DNA of 42,452 nt. It comes from GWF2-38-69 sp037127655. GTDB lineage: Bacteria > Verrucomicrobiota > Lentisphaeria > Victivallales > GWF2-38-69. This document shows, one piece after another, positions 7,225-16,085 of this stretch (its first letter is position 1; the number at the start of each line of letters is the position of its first letter). The stretch lies in the NCBI GenBank assembly GCA_037127655.1, contig JBAXXY010000008.1, positions 1-42,452 on the forward strand. The letters run 5' to 3'. A model generated the notes under the pieces. That model saw only the letters and a program-made list of their open reading frames with translations, was not told the DNA's origin and ran no database searches. Both the position numbers and the translations under genes were made by a program.

Positions 7225-8703
7225 CTAAAAATCATCCAGTTTGGCTTCAGATATTTCCTTGAATTGATCCTGTATTTCCATGAATACATCAACCATTTCA
7301 GGATCAAACTGGGTTCCTCTTCCTTCAAATATTAAGTGCGTTGCTTCTTCATGAGGGAAAGGCGGTTTGTAAACTCTCTTCGAGGCAAGGGCATCATAAA
7401 CATCGGCAATAGCCATAAGCCTTCCAGGAAGAGGGATGTTTTCCCCTGCAATTTTGCCTGGATAACCTTTCCCGTCCCATCTCTCGTGGTGACTTTCTGC
7501 CATCTGCATTGCCAGTCTGAGAAAAGAGTTCTGTCCGAGTTTCTTTTCTGCGCCCAAAAGTATCCTCTTACCTTCAGTAGTGTGCTTTTTGATAACCTCA
7601 AACTCTTCGGGTGTCAACTTGCCAGGCTTCAGCAGAATTTCGTCAGGAATGACGACTTTACCTATATCGTGCAGCGGCACGCACTTGAAGAGCAATCTTT
7701 TGTACTGGAGTGTAAAAATGTCTTTGTATTTATCTATTTGTGACAGCTTTTCAGACAAGGCGCAGACATACGCCTGAGTACGGATAATATGGTCGCCGAT
7801 CTCAGTATTGCGGAATTCACCCATTCTTACGATACATTCAATAACCACATCCTGAGTAAGTTCGACTTCCTTGAGGAGAAGCTCTTTTTCCCTAAGCAGA
7901 TTTTTAATCTTCTCCTCGTCTCTTTTGAGTTCGGTAACATCTCTGGCAATGCTTGTGAGACCGATTATGCTGTTCTTGTTATCGTAAAGAGGAAGTTTCA
8001 GAGTATCAAAAATTTTATCTTCGCTTCCTATATTGAGAGGGTCATTGGGAAGGTGGACTGTTTTCCCCGTTAAAGCTTCAATATCGTCGCTGAGGAAACC
8101 TTTGATGCCTTTTTGACGGGAACCATTCACAATATCCACATGCCACCCATTTTCAACATCGGTATTGCCTATCATATTGCTTGGGTGTTTGCCTACGACT
8201 GAAGCATAAGCTTTGTTACAGAGCATAGTAGTAAGATTGGCATCTTTTGCACAGATAAGGTCTGGAGTGGAATTAATGATATTAAAGAGCAGTGTTTTAA
8301 GTTCGCTTAACTCCTTTTTGTCTTTTTGCATTTCAAGGAACTGTCTTACCTTGGCAGTAAGGATTTCACTTGAAATAGGCTTTGTGATATAGTCCACTGC
8401 TCCGCAATCCAGGCCTTTTACGATATATTTTTCTTCTTTTGATATACCAGTCTGGAATAGAATCGGAATGTATTTGTTTTTGGGCTCTTTTTTGATGAAT
8501 GAAACGGCTTCAAAGCCATCCATCCCCGGCATCTGGACATCTATAAGGATGAGGTCCAGATCAAGTTCCATTGCCTTGATTACTGCTTCATTTCCCGAAG
8601 AAGCAGTAATTATATCAGCGCCAACATCATCAAGGGTCTCCTTCAGTGCGACAAGGTTAGCCTCAATATCGTCAACAATAAGTATGATTTGCCTTCCATT
8701 CAT
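7225..8703 (-). CDS. Receiver-PAS-HD-GYP response regulator (likely cyclic-di-GMP phosphodiesterase)
   Basis: The domain order over 492 residues is a receiver (about 5-120, phosphoacceptor D55 in LIDVQMP, Lys in ITKPI), a PAS domain (about 138-265, ending in SIARDVTELKR), a short coiled coil, and an HD-GYP domain (about 290-480). The HD pair is H345-D346 in PLHDIGK and the GYP is at 413-415 in HERWDGKGYPG, so the catalytic and metal-binding motifs are intact. Such proteins hydrolyse cyclic-di-GMP, which here would be controlled by phosphorylation from a neighbouring kinase. It starts 6 bases after the hybrid kinase stop. Its receiver is closely similar to that of the split protein at 6856-7200, so the two arose by duplication with exchange of the output domain. 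Confidence 0.93.
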   Translation of the reverse strand: MNGRQIILIVDDIEANLVALKETLDDVGADIITASSGNEAVIKAMELDLDLILIDVQMPGMDGFEAVSFIKKEPKNKYIPILFQTGISKEEKYIVKGLDCGAVDYITKPISSEILTAKVRQFLEMQKDKKELSELKTLLFNIINSTPDLICAKDANLTTMLCNKAYASVVGKHPSNMIGNTDVENGWHVDIVNGSRQKGIKGFLSDDIEALTGKTVHLPNDPLNIGSEDKIFDTLKLPLYDNKNSIIGLTSIARDVTELKRDEEKIKNLLREKELLLKEVELTQDVVIECIVRMGEFRNTEIGDHIIRTQAYVCALSEKLSQIDKYKDIFTLQYKRLLFKCVPLHDIGKVVIPDEILLKPGKLTPEEFEVIKKHTTEGKRILLGAEKKLGQNSFLRLAMQMAESHHERWDGKGYPGKIAGENIPLPGRLMAIADVYDALASKRVYKPPFPHEEATHLIFEGRGTQFDPEMVDVFMEIQDQFKEISEAKLDDF

Positions 8704-8709
8704 GATAAG

Positions 8710-11700
8710 TTATACCCTGTTGTGCTTCTTTATCCAGACTTTCATCAAGGTGGTCAATTTATTCATATCCACAGGTTTTGTCAGATAATCATTGGCGCCT
8801 GCCTTAATGCATTTCTGCCTGTCTTCACTCATGGCTTTTGCCGTCAATGCTATTATAGGAACAGAAGATATCTGAGAATCTTTTCTTATTGCTTCCATTG
8901 CCTGATATCCATCCATTATAGGCATCATTATATCCATTAGCACAAGGTCTATATTTTTATCCCTCATCAGGGCGTCTATTGCCATCCGGCCGTTAGCCGC
9001 CTTTAGCACCTTTAAATTCAGCTCTTTTAATTCTTCTTCGAGCAAATATAGGTTCCTGACATCGTCATCAACGACGAGGACTGTTTTGCCTTCAAGGATA
9101 GCGTCTGATGTATGATAGTCCTGAAGGATTTTTTTCTTATCGTCGCTTAATTCATTGGTTTCTGTATGCAAAAAGAGCGATACTTCGTCAAGGAGCCTTG
9201 CGGCAGATTCCGACACTTTAAGAATTGTAGAAGCTGAATATTTTGCCAAAGTTGCTTTTTCTTTCGGAGAAAGTTCTTTGCCGGTATAAACGATTATCGG
9301 CTTGAACTTGCTATTGGACTTAACTTTCTCCATTACCTCGAATCCTGAAATGTCAGGCAGGTCAAGGTCTAGTATGATCAGATCATAATACTCCGACTCA
9401 AGTTTCTTGATCCCGTCATTACCTGTGTTTACCACATCAATGGATATATTTTTCAGGTCCAGGATTTCCTTGATTGCATGGCATTGATTTTTGTTGTCTT
9501 CAATAAGGAGTATTTTGTTGGTCTTGCCTGAATTCACGGCAACTATTTTTTTGAAGGCTTCGTCAATGCTCTGCTTGTCAACGGGCTTCTTAATGAAGCT
9601 GATGGCTCCCTTCTGCATTGATTTTATGCTCTGGTCTTCGCCGCTTAATATGTGGATCGGGATGTGTCTTGTGGCAAGATTGTCTTTGAGTTTGTCAAGT
9701 ATATCCAGCCCGTTGGATTCAGGCAGATAAATGTCAAGGAGTATTCCTATAGGCTGATACTCCTGCGCAAGTTTAAAGCCGGCTGCTCCTTCAGTTGCGT
9801 GGAGGCAGCTATAGCCTTTCTCTTTGCAAATATCATAAAGCACCTGCGCGAAAATCTGGTCATCTTCAATTATCAGAATAACATTGTCGCCTTTTTTTAT
9901 GGAAGCGCGGTCATCAGGTATTGAAGGATAACTCCTTGGAACTTCAGGGGCCTTTTCAGTTCTCTGGACTGGGTTTTCAGCTTCAGCGGCTGTTACTGGC
10001 TCCTGTTCTGCTTTCTCTGCCGCCAGGATTGTGGTCCTCCCCTGCGCAAGGTCTTCTGGTATGTAAAGCGTGAATATCGAACCTTTGCCGACCTTGCTTT
10101 CGATCGTTATCTCTCCCCCGAGGATTATGGCAAATTCCTTGGATATAGAAAGCCCCAGTCCTGTACCGCCATAAACTCTGGAGGTACTTCCGTCTGCCTG
10201 CTTGAATGCCTCGAAAATTAAATTTTTCTTATCATCCTGGATTCCGATTCCGGTATCTGTGACAGAAATAGCAATGTACTGCTTAGGATTTATTCCAGTT
10301 CTCTTGAATTTATTATCCTTCGATGCCCTTGAGATATTGACTGTTATGCTGCCTGTACTTGTGAATTTAATAGAATTGGACAGAAGATTTTTGACTATCT
10401 GTTCAAGTTTCTGTGCATCAGTCTTTATTGTAGCAGGCAAGTTGCTGTCCAATTCGATATTAAAAGACAGGTTCTTTTCCTTTATCATGTGTTCGAAATT
10501 ATCCTTGATTTTTCTCTTGAAGGCGTCAAGTGATAAAGATTCTATGACTACATCCATCTTCCCTGATTCGACTTTTGCCAGGTCCAGGATTTCACTAATG
10601 AGCTTTAATAAATCCTTACCGCTGTTATAGATTATTTCCGCATTCCTAACTTGTTTTTCAGTTAGATTGCCCTCTTTATTTGTAGCGAATTTATTTGACA
10701 GGAGGAGCATGCTGTTCAGAGGGGTTCTGAGCTCGTGTGACATATTGGCGAGGAACTCTGATTTGTATTTGTTACTTAACTGCAGGTCGTTTGATTTCCT
10801 TACAAGTTCCATTTCAGAGAGAGTAAGATCGTTGTTCTTTTTTTCTATTTCTTTTTTCTGCTTTTCAAGTTCTTCTGATTTCTCTTCGAGTTCTTCATTG
10901 CTGGATTTGAGTTCTTCCTGCTGGGATTGAAGCTGGTCTTTGGCTTTGTTTATTTCAGCCATTTGAGTTTCAAGCTCTTCATTTGCTGCCCTGAGCTCTT
11001 CCTGCTGAGCCTGGAGTTCTTCAGACTGCTGCTGGGACAACTCCAGCATGGTCTGAATTTTTTCCTTGTGCTTTAGGTTAACAAAGCCTATTGCTACAGG
11101 TTCTGAAATAGCTTTAAGAAATTCGAGATTGTCATCGCTTATTTCCTTGAATGAGCCGATTTCCACTACTCCGATGAGATCATTAATATATACGAACGGC
11201 ACAGCTACGATATTGAGTGGTAGAGAACTTCCCAGGGCGGAGTTTATCCGTGTATAATCCTTGGGCACATCTATGATAGATATAGTTTTCTTCTCAAGTC
11301 CAGCCTGACCGGTTATGCCCTCTCCTAATTCAATCTCATTACCAAGCTGCTTTCTCTTGCTGAAAGCATAGGAACCTGAAAGTTTTAATTTATTCTCATT
11401 TGCTATATATAAAGCGGCTATCTGGATACCTAAGAAATCAGCTAAAAAGCTGCATATCTTTTCTCCAAGAGCCATAGATTCTTTTTCTTCTCTTAAGATC
11501 GTATTGAGTTTATTAAAACCTTCAGCCGCCCATTCTTTTTTCTTATTTAAAGCTGTCTGTTCCCTTATCGCTGAAGTCATTTTATTGAAGCTCTTGCATA
11601 GTTCGTCTTCTTCGCTTCGCTCATTGAGGCTTACAGAGGTATCGCCGTTTGCCACTTTCTGGGCGGCAGATGCTACCTCATTTATAGAATCAATTGTGGC

Positions 11701-12780
11701 ATTAAATGATGCAGCAAGGGTTCCTATTTCATCTTTGGTCTTGATATCTACCTTTACATTCTTTCCTTTTGCTAAATCCTGAACTGCTTTGACTATAGTT
11801 ACAATAGGTTTAGCAATAGCTCTGCTGATTAAGAATGAGAAGCCTACAGCAATGAGCAAAGCAATAATGCCAATAATTATTAATTGATTTCTTAAATCAA
11901 TAGCAGGAGCAAGTATCTCGCTTGTGCGGGCTACAGAAACAATTGACCAGTCCCCGCCTTTGTTTATTCCATACTCTTTAAGATCAGCATATCCAGCCAG
12001 AACCATGTCACCTACACTATCCTTGTAAACTAACCACCCATTCACATTTCCTGAGAGTAGTTTCTGTAAGTCTGGGTTTGCAAGTACATCTTTATGAGTC
12101 GTCATTACCTTCTGCTCTGTATCGCTATTGCCTACACACAGCACCTTACCGTCGACATCTACTAGATATGATGACTTGTTCCCTACTGTAAGATCATCAA
12201 GTTTAACAATCTGATCTTTAAATTTATCAATAGAAATTACCCCAATCAATACATCTATGACCTTGATATCTGAAGCATCAGTTATAGGAGTTATAAATGC
12301 CGTCTCTAAGTTATCGTTATTATTTTTATTTAGATAAGCATTACGGAACAATGCTTCGCTCTGCTTGATATGTTTCGCCTTTTCGTAAAGTTCTACTAAT
12401 TCCGGATAAGCATTAGATAGAAGAACTCCCATATTTAAAGATCTTGTGTCAGCAAATATTTTTCCATCTAGGTCAACCATAATAAATTCAGTATATCCAT
12501 CAGATTCTTTAAGAACTTTAGTTAGATAGGTATTAACTCTCGCGCTATCCTTAGTAGCGAATACATCATCAGCCTGAGATAAGATCTTAAGTTCTTTTTC
12601 TCTTTGGTTCATGAATGTATCAATATCTTTTGCGGTAAACTCGCAGTTACCCTGAAGATCCAGCCCGATAGCCTTTGTTAGAGCATCACTGGTATTAATA
12701 GAAACCAAAACCACTATTACAGCTAAAATGACAAAAACTATTAGTGACCAGCTTAAAATCAACTTCTTTGATATTTTCAT
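8710..12780 (-). CDS. Large hybrid histidine kinase (Cache-HAMP-GAF-coil-kinase-three receivers)
   Basis: This is an inner-membrane sensor of 1356 residues. In order it has: membrane segment 1 (about 8-30); a periplasmic sensor region with Cache-like features (about 35-295); membrane segment 2 (about 298-318); HAMP (about 318-372); GAF (about 435-570); a coiled coil (about 575-665) rich in EEL and QQEE; HisKA with H682 in MSHELRTPL; HATPase (about 785-905); and three receivers (about 960-1075, 1085-1205, 1230-1350) with phosphoacceptors in LLDIYLP, ILDLDLP and LMDIMMP. Signals would pass through the coil to the kinase and along a phosphorelay to the soluble receivers of the operon. GAGGGA lies 6 bases before the ATG. 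It follows cheB by 88 bases. The ligand is unknown. Confidence 0.93.
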   Translation of the reverse strand: MKISKKLILSWSLIVFVILAVIVVLVSINTSDALTKAIGLDLQGNCEFTAKDIDTFMNQREKELKILSQADDVFATKDSARVNTYLTKVLKESDGYTEFIMVDLDGKIFADTRSLNMGVLLSNAYPELVELYEKAKHIKQSEALFRNAYLNKNNNDNLETAFITPITDASDIKVIDVLIGVISIDKFKDQIVKLDDLTVGNKSSYLVDVDGKVLCVGNSDTEQKVMTTHKDVLANPDLQKLLSGNVNGWLVYKDSVGDMVLAGYADLKEYGINKGGDWSIVSVARTSEILAPAIDLRNQLIIIGIIALLIAVGFSFLISRAIAKPIVTIVKAVQDLAKGKNVKVDIKTKDEIGTLAASFNATIDSINEVASAAQKVANGDTSVSLNERSEEDELCKSFNKMTSAIREQTALNKKKEWAAEGFNKLNTILREEKESMALGEKICSFLADFLGIQIAALYIANENKLKLSGSYAFSKRKQLGNEIELGEGITGQAGLEKKTISIIDVPKDYTRINSALGSSLPLNIVAVPFVYINDLIGVVEIGSFKEISDDNLEFLKAISEPVAIGFVNLKHKEKIQTMLELSQQQSEELQAQQEELRAANEELETQMAEINKAKDQLQSQQEELKSSNEELEEKSEELEKQKKEIEKKNNDLTLSEMELVRKSNDLQLSNKYKSEFLANMSHELRTPLNSMLLLSNKFATNKEGNLTEKQVRNAEIIYNSGKDLLKLISEILDLAKVESGKMDVVIESLSLDAFKRKIKDNFEHMIKEKNLSFNIELDSNLPATIKTDAQKLEQIVKNLLSNSIKFTSTGSITVNISRASKDNKFKRTGINPKQYIAISVTDTGIGIQDDKKNLIFEAFKQADGSTSRVYGGTGLGLSISKEFAIILGGEITIESKVGKGSIFTLYIPEDLAQGRTTILAAEKAEQEPVTAAEAENPVQRTEKAPEVPRSYPSIPDDRASIKKGDNVILIIEDDQIFAQVLYDICKEKGYSCLHATEGAAGFKLAQEYQPIGILLDIYLPESNGLDILDKLKDNLATRHIPIHILSGEDQSIKSMQKGAISFIKKPVDKQSIDEAFKKIVAVNSGKTNKILLIEDNKNQCHAIKEILDLKNISIDVVNTGNDGIKKLESEYYDLIILDLDLPDISGFEVMEKVKSNSKFKPIIVYTGKELSPKEKATLAKYSASTILKVSESAARLLDEVSLFLHTETNELSDDKKKILQDYHTSDAILEGKTVLVVDDDVRNLYLLEEELKELNLKVLKAANGRMAIDALMRDKNIDLVLMDIMMPIMDGYQAMEAIRKDSQISSVPIIALTAKAMSEDRQKCIKAGANDYLTKPVDMNKLTTLMKVWIKKHNRV

Positions 12781-12868
12781 AAACTTCCCTCATTTTTTGT
12801 AAATAGAATAAATAGAATGATTTGGTTGGAGTTTAGTTGCTACTTGAAATGTGTCAATAGAGTGAATG

Positions 12869-13459
12869 TCAACTATGCAGTGAATATATGCTTTTCAGGA
12901 ATTTATTTATATCAGCTGTTGTACAAATCTTATGGTAAGCCTTTTCATTGATCACGCATCTTGGCATAATATCTACCTCTGCGTCAGAAGGTTCCTGCAC
13001 GATAGCCATCCCCTTGTATTTCATTATGGCTTTCATTCCATTTAGACCGTCGCAGTTTCCGCCTGTAAGAATAATGCCAATAAGTTTGCTTTTGAATACA
13101 TCCGCCGCAGACTCAAAAAGTACATCAATAGAAGGTCTGCAGTAGCTGACTTTATCATCAATATTCAGGGATAACGACAGGTCTTCCTCAACGAGCAGAT
13201 GATAATTGGCAGGAGCAATATATAGAGTCCCTGGCATCATCTTTTCTTTTTCGTCAGCAGTCTTGATTTGCAAAGAGCAAACCGATTTAAGGAATTCAAT
13301 ATAAAAGGCGAAATTATTTCCAGGATCAGTATGCTGGACAAGCATGATAGGCAAAGGAAAAGTTGAATCCAGCCCTTTGATTACTTTAGGAATTGTCCCA
13401 ATACCGCCTGCTGATACGCCGATCACAACAGCATCGTAGTTATTTTTTATTTTTTGCAT
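12869..13459 (-). CDS. cheB: CheB-type protein-glutamate methylesterase without receiver domain
   Basis: The 196 residues form only the CheB catalytic domain. It removes methyl groups from glutamates, or deamidates glutamines, of receptor-like proteins. The catalytic triad is visible: S16 in IGVSAGG, H43 in VQHTDPG and D137 in GGNCDGLNGM. The phosphorylation-controlled receiver that precedes the catalytic domain in chemotaxis CheB is missing, so activity is not gated by CheA in the usual way. Its start overlaps the end of cheR by 13 bases. There is no chemoreceptor, CheA, CheW or flagellar gene in the window, which suggests the target is the neighbouring hybrid kinase or another sensor rather than a chemotaxis array. 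Confidence 0.92.
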   Translation of the reverse strand: MQKIKNNYDAVVIGVSAGGIGTIPKVIKGLDSTFPLPIMLVQHTDPGNNFAFYIEFLKSVCSLQIKTADEKEKMMPGTLYIAPANYHLLVEEDLSLSLNIDDKVSYCRPSIDVLFESAADVFKSKLIGIILTGGNCDGLNGMKAIMKYKGMAIVQEPSDAEVDIMPRCVINEKAYHKICTTADINKFLKSIYSLHS

Positions 13460-14280
13460 TTCTGGTAAATTTTTGACTTATTATCAATCATAGAAAACGA
13501 CCTGCTTGTATCAATAAAATCAATTGACTCTTTTGTTCCCAGGCATAGAAATCCATTAGTGATAAGACTGGAACTAAGGAGATTAAGGATCTTCGACTGT
13601 AGCTCCCTGGTAAAATATATCATGACATTCCTGCAAATGATGAAATTGAATTTGTAAAATACTTTGCCGTTAACCAGATTGTGTTCAATAAATGTAACAT
13701 TCTTCCTTATATCGGGGTTTATTATGGATTTGCCGTATTTCGAATGATAGTAGTCAGAGAAAGGCTTCTGCGGGTTCGTCTTCTGAAAGTTTATTGTGGC
13801 GCTTTTAATCATCTCATTCGTGTAAATCCCCTCTCTTGCTATGTCTAAGGATTCATTGTTCATATCAGTGGCGTATATATTTGTCTTGTCGTAAATGCCC
13901 TCTTCTTTAAGCATAATGGCAAGTGAATACACTTCCTGTCCTGTGGCGCAACCAGCATGCCATATATTGATCTCAGGATAGGTCGCTAGGTAAGGAAATA
14001 CATTTTCCCGTATAGATTTAAATACTTCCGGATCCCTGAACATCTCGGTAACTGTTACTGAAACGGCATTTTTGAATTTGATAAAGTAATCTTCGCTCTC
14101 AAGCAGCCTGTGTGTCAGTTCTCCAAGATGAGGGATGGATTCTTTTATCAGGAAGTTCTGAATTCTGCGGGTGAGCGAAGCTTTGGCATACTGACTGAAA
14201 TCATTGTTGAATTTGACGCGTATGGCTTCCAGAAGCAAATCATATTCTATGTCAAAATTTGTATTCATACTCACTTTCAC
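13447..14280 (-). CDS. cheR: CheR-type protein-glutamate methyltransferase
   Basis: The 277 residues have the CheR layout: an N-terminal helical domain (about 5-75) and an S-adenosylmethionine-binding methyltransferase domain with WHAGCATGQEVYS as motif I. YATDMN is the acidic-loop strand, and IICRNVMIYF is the conserved core motif. It transfers methyl groups to glutamates on receptor-type helices. The gene begins the five-gene signalling operon and overlaps cheB by 13 bases. The start used is a GTG at 14280 with AAGGA about 6 bases upstream. An ATG four codons later (14268) is possible and would not change the domain. Confidence 0.93.
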   Translation of the reverse strand: MKVSMNTNFDIEYDLLLEAIRVKFNNDFSQYAKASLTRRIQNFLIKESIPHLGELTHRLLESEDYFIKFKNAVSVTVTEMFRDPEVFKSIRENVFPYLATYPEINIWHAGCATGQEVYSLAIMLKEEGIYDKTNIYATDMNNESLDIAREGIYTNEMIKSATINFQKTNPQKPFSDYYHSKYGKSIINPDIRKNVTFIEHNLVNGKVFYKFNFIICRNVMIYFTRELQSKILNLLSSSLITNGFLCLGTKESIDFIDTSRSFSMIDNKSKIYQKCKK

Positions 14281-14512
14281 AAAATTCCTTGCTGTTGAAT
14301 AAATATTTTATGTTTCAAATTTTACGAGTTTTAGCGACTCTTACAAGAGCCAAGCGGTGCTTGCTTAACTCATAAGTAACAATGCTGCAGTCTTAGTATC
14401 AGAAATTATGTTAAACATAAAAAACTCAAAATCAATCGTGTTTTTATTTGCCTGGTCGGGTTACAATTGCTTTTCGTTTCTTTGTATTGAAATCAAAACA
14501 ACATAAATATTA

Positions 14513-15970
14513 ATGAAAAAAGAGTCCGATCAACACAGCGCTAAACATGCTGATAGCCACTCAAGTGTCTCCCCTACTCCTTCCTATGTCATAAACCACT
14601 CTGAGCTTACGCCAAAAATATGGGGTTTATGGCTAATTACGGGCGCAGGTTTTGCCCTTGACGGCTTTGATCTTTTTATAATCGGAGTAGCCTTTCCTCT
14701 TCTTATCAGATATTTTTCAGAGCTTGCCAATAATCCCATGCTTCTGGGGCTACTTGGAGCAGCCGCCCCGATCGGCGCTATAATCGGAGCTTCGGTCTGC
14801 GGACGCCTGACTGATACTCTCGGAAGAAAAGCCATATCTGTTTCCAATATGGTGTTCTTTATGGTTTTTGCTTCTCTCTCCTCTTTATCCTGGTCTGTCT
14901 GGTCTCTTATAGCATTCCGCTTCATGGCAGGAATCGGAATGGGCGGCGAATATCCTGTTAATTCAGCATACATAGCTGAAATCATTCCCAAAAAGCACAG
15001 AAAGAAGATGCAAATAGGAAACTTCTCATTTCAAGCCATAGGCGCAGTAAGCGGCGCTTTGGTAGGAGTCATAATACTTGAGATATTTCCATACACCTGG
15101 GCTTGGAGGTTTATGATTGGATTTCAGGCTATTTTTGCCATAATTCTATTCTTCTTCAGGCTAAAAATGCCTGAAAGTTCTAAATGGCTTGCTACTCAGG
15201 GTCATAAAAAACAGGCCGCAAACTCGCTTACTACAATGATCGGCGATAAGGTCAAAATCAAAGAATCACATAAGAAGCAGACTAAGTTCACTGATATTTT
15301 TAATAAAGACTACTTAAAGCTTACTATTCTTTCGAGCGTGCCATGGTTCTTGATGGATATTGCTTTCTACGGAATAGGAATATTCACTCCGATAATCATT
15401 ACGCATTTATTCAAGCACATGCCGATGGACATCATAGAAAGAGATATCTTCTCGATCAAGGGCACTCTTCTGGTCGAAAGCTTCCTTCTGGTCGGAATTG
15501 CCATTGCTTTGCTTCTTATAAAAAAATGGGGAATGGTAAGACTTCAGGTAACAGGTTTCTGGGGAATGGGAATTGGAATGCTCATACTTATGTTTACTCA
15601 ATTTGTTTCAAATCCCATCCTTTATAACCTGTTTACATTCTCAGGTTTTATTTTGTTCTATCTGTGTCTGAATGCAGGACCAAACCCGATGACATTTCTT
15701 ATCCCTGCAAGAGTTTTCCCGACTAAACTCAGGGCGACAGGGCACGGATTTTCAGCCGCCTTTGCCAAAGCAGGAGCTACGGTGGGCATTATTCTTTTCC
15801 CATGGCTTCAACTCAACCTAGGTATAACTAAAACTGTTCTTTTTATGGCGGTAACTTGTTTCGCAGGTGCTGTAATTACTCAAGTTTTTGTCAGACTCGT
15901 TATCAAGGATAAAAAAAGCAGAAAGAACTCAAAGGCTCTGCATAATGTCATATTCGACAACTACAGGTAA
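14513..15970 (+). CDS. MFS transporter, first of a tandem pair
   Basis: This 485-residue protein of the major facilitator superfamily has about 12 membrane segments. The N-terminal tail is hydrophilic (1-35). The loop 2-3 signature appears as GRLTDTLGRK, the loop 4-5 region as GGEYPVNSAYIAEIIPKKHR, and PESSKWLATQG lies at the start of the central loop. These resemble the sugar-porter and phosphate or organic-acid proton-symporter branches, so it probably moves a sugar, phosphate or organic anion by proton symport. The substrate cannot be read. It is closely related to the next gene over its whole length. No clear ribosome-binding site precedes the ATG. The 14281-14512 gap to cheR is divergent and should hold the promoters of both, but I see no convincing boxes. 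Confidence 0.88.
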   Translation: MKKESDQHSAKHADSHSSVSPTPSYVINHSELTPKIWGLWLITGAGFALDGFDLFIIGVAFPLLIRYFSELANNPMLLGLLGAAAPIGAIIGASVCGRLTDTLGRKAISVSNMVFFMVFASLSSLSWSVWSLIAFRFMAGIGMGGEYPVNSAYIAEIIPKKHRKKMQIGNFSFQAIGAVSGALVGVIILEIFPYTWAWRFMIGFQAIFAIILFFFRLKMPESSKWLATQGHKKQAANSLTTMIGDKVKIKESHKKQTKFTDIFNKDYLKLTILSSVPWFLMDIAFYGIGIFTPIIITHLFKHMPMDIIERDIFSIKGTLLVESFLLVGIAIALLLIKKWGMVRLQVTGFWGMGIGMLILMFTQFVSNPILYNLFTFSGFILFYLCLNAGPNPMTFLIPARVFPTKLRATGHGFSAAFAKAGATVGIILFPWLQLNLGITKTVLFMAVTCFAGAVITQVFVRLVIKDKKSRKNSKALHNVIFDNYR

Positions 15971-16085
15971 TGATTTGCTAACAATAAACTAACATTAGAT
16001 AAAACATGGCAGATTGAGTATTAAACAAATTTCTGATATTCTCTGAATTATTGATAAACAACTAACACAATCTTGGAAAAATAAT

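Noticed and set aside
10202..10630. 142-residue open frame on the plus strand
   Set aside because: Antisense to the kinase domain of the hybrid histidine kinase; no independent support.
14281..14512. tRNA or riboswitch in the divergent gap between cheR and the first transporter
   Set aside because: No cloverleaf, T-loop sequence or known aptamer core could be found by eye.
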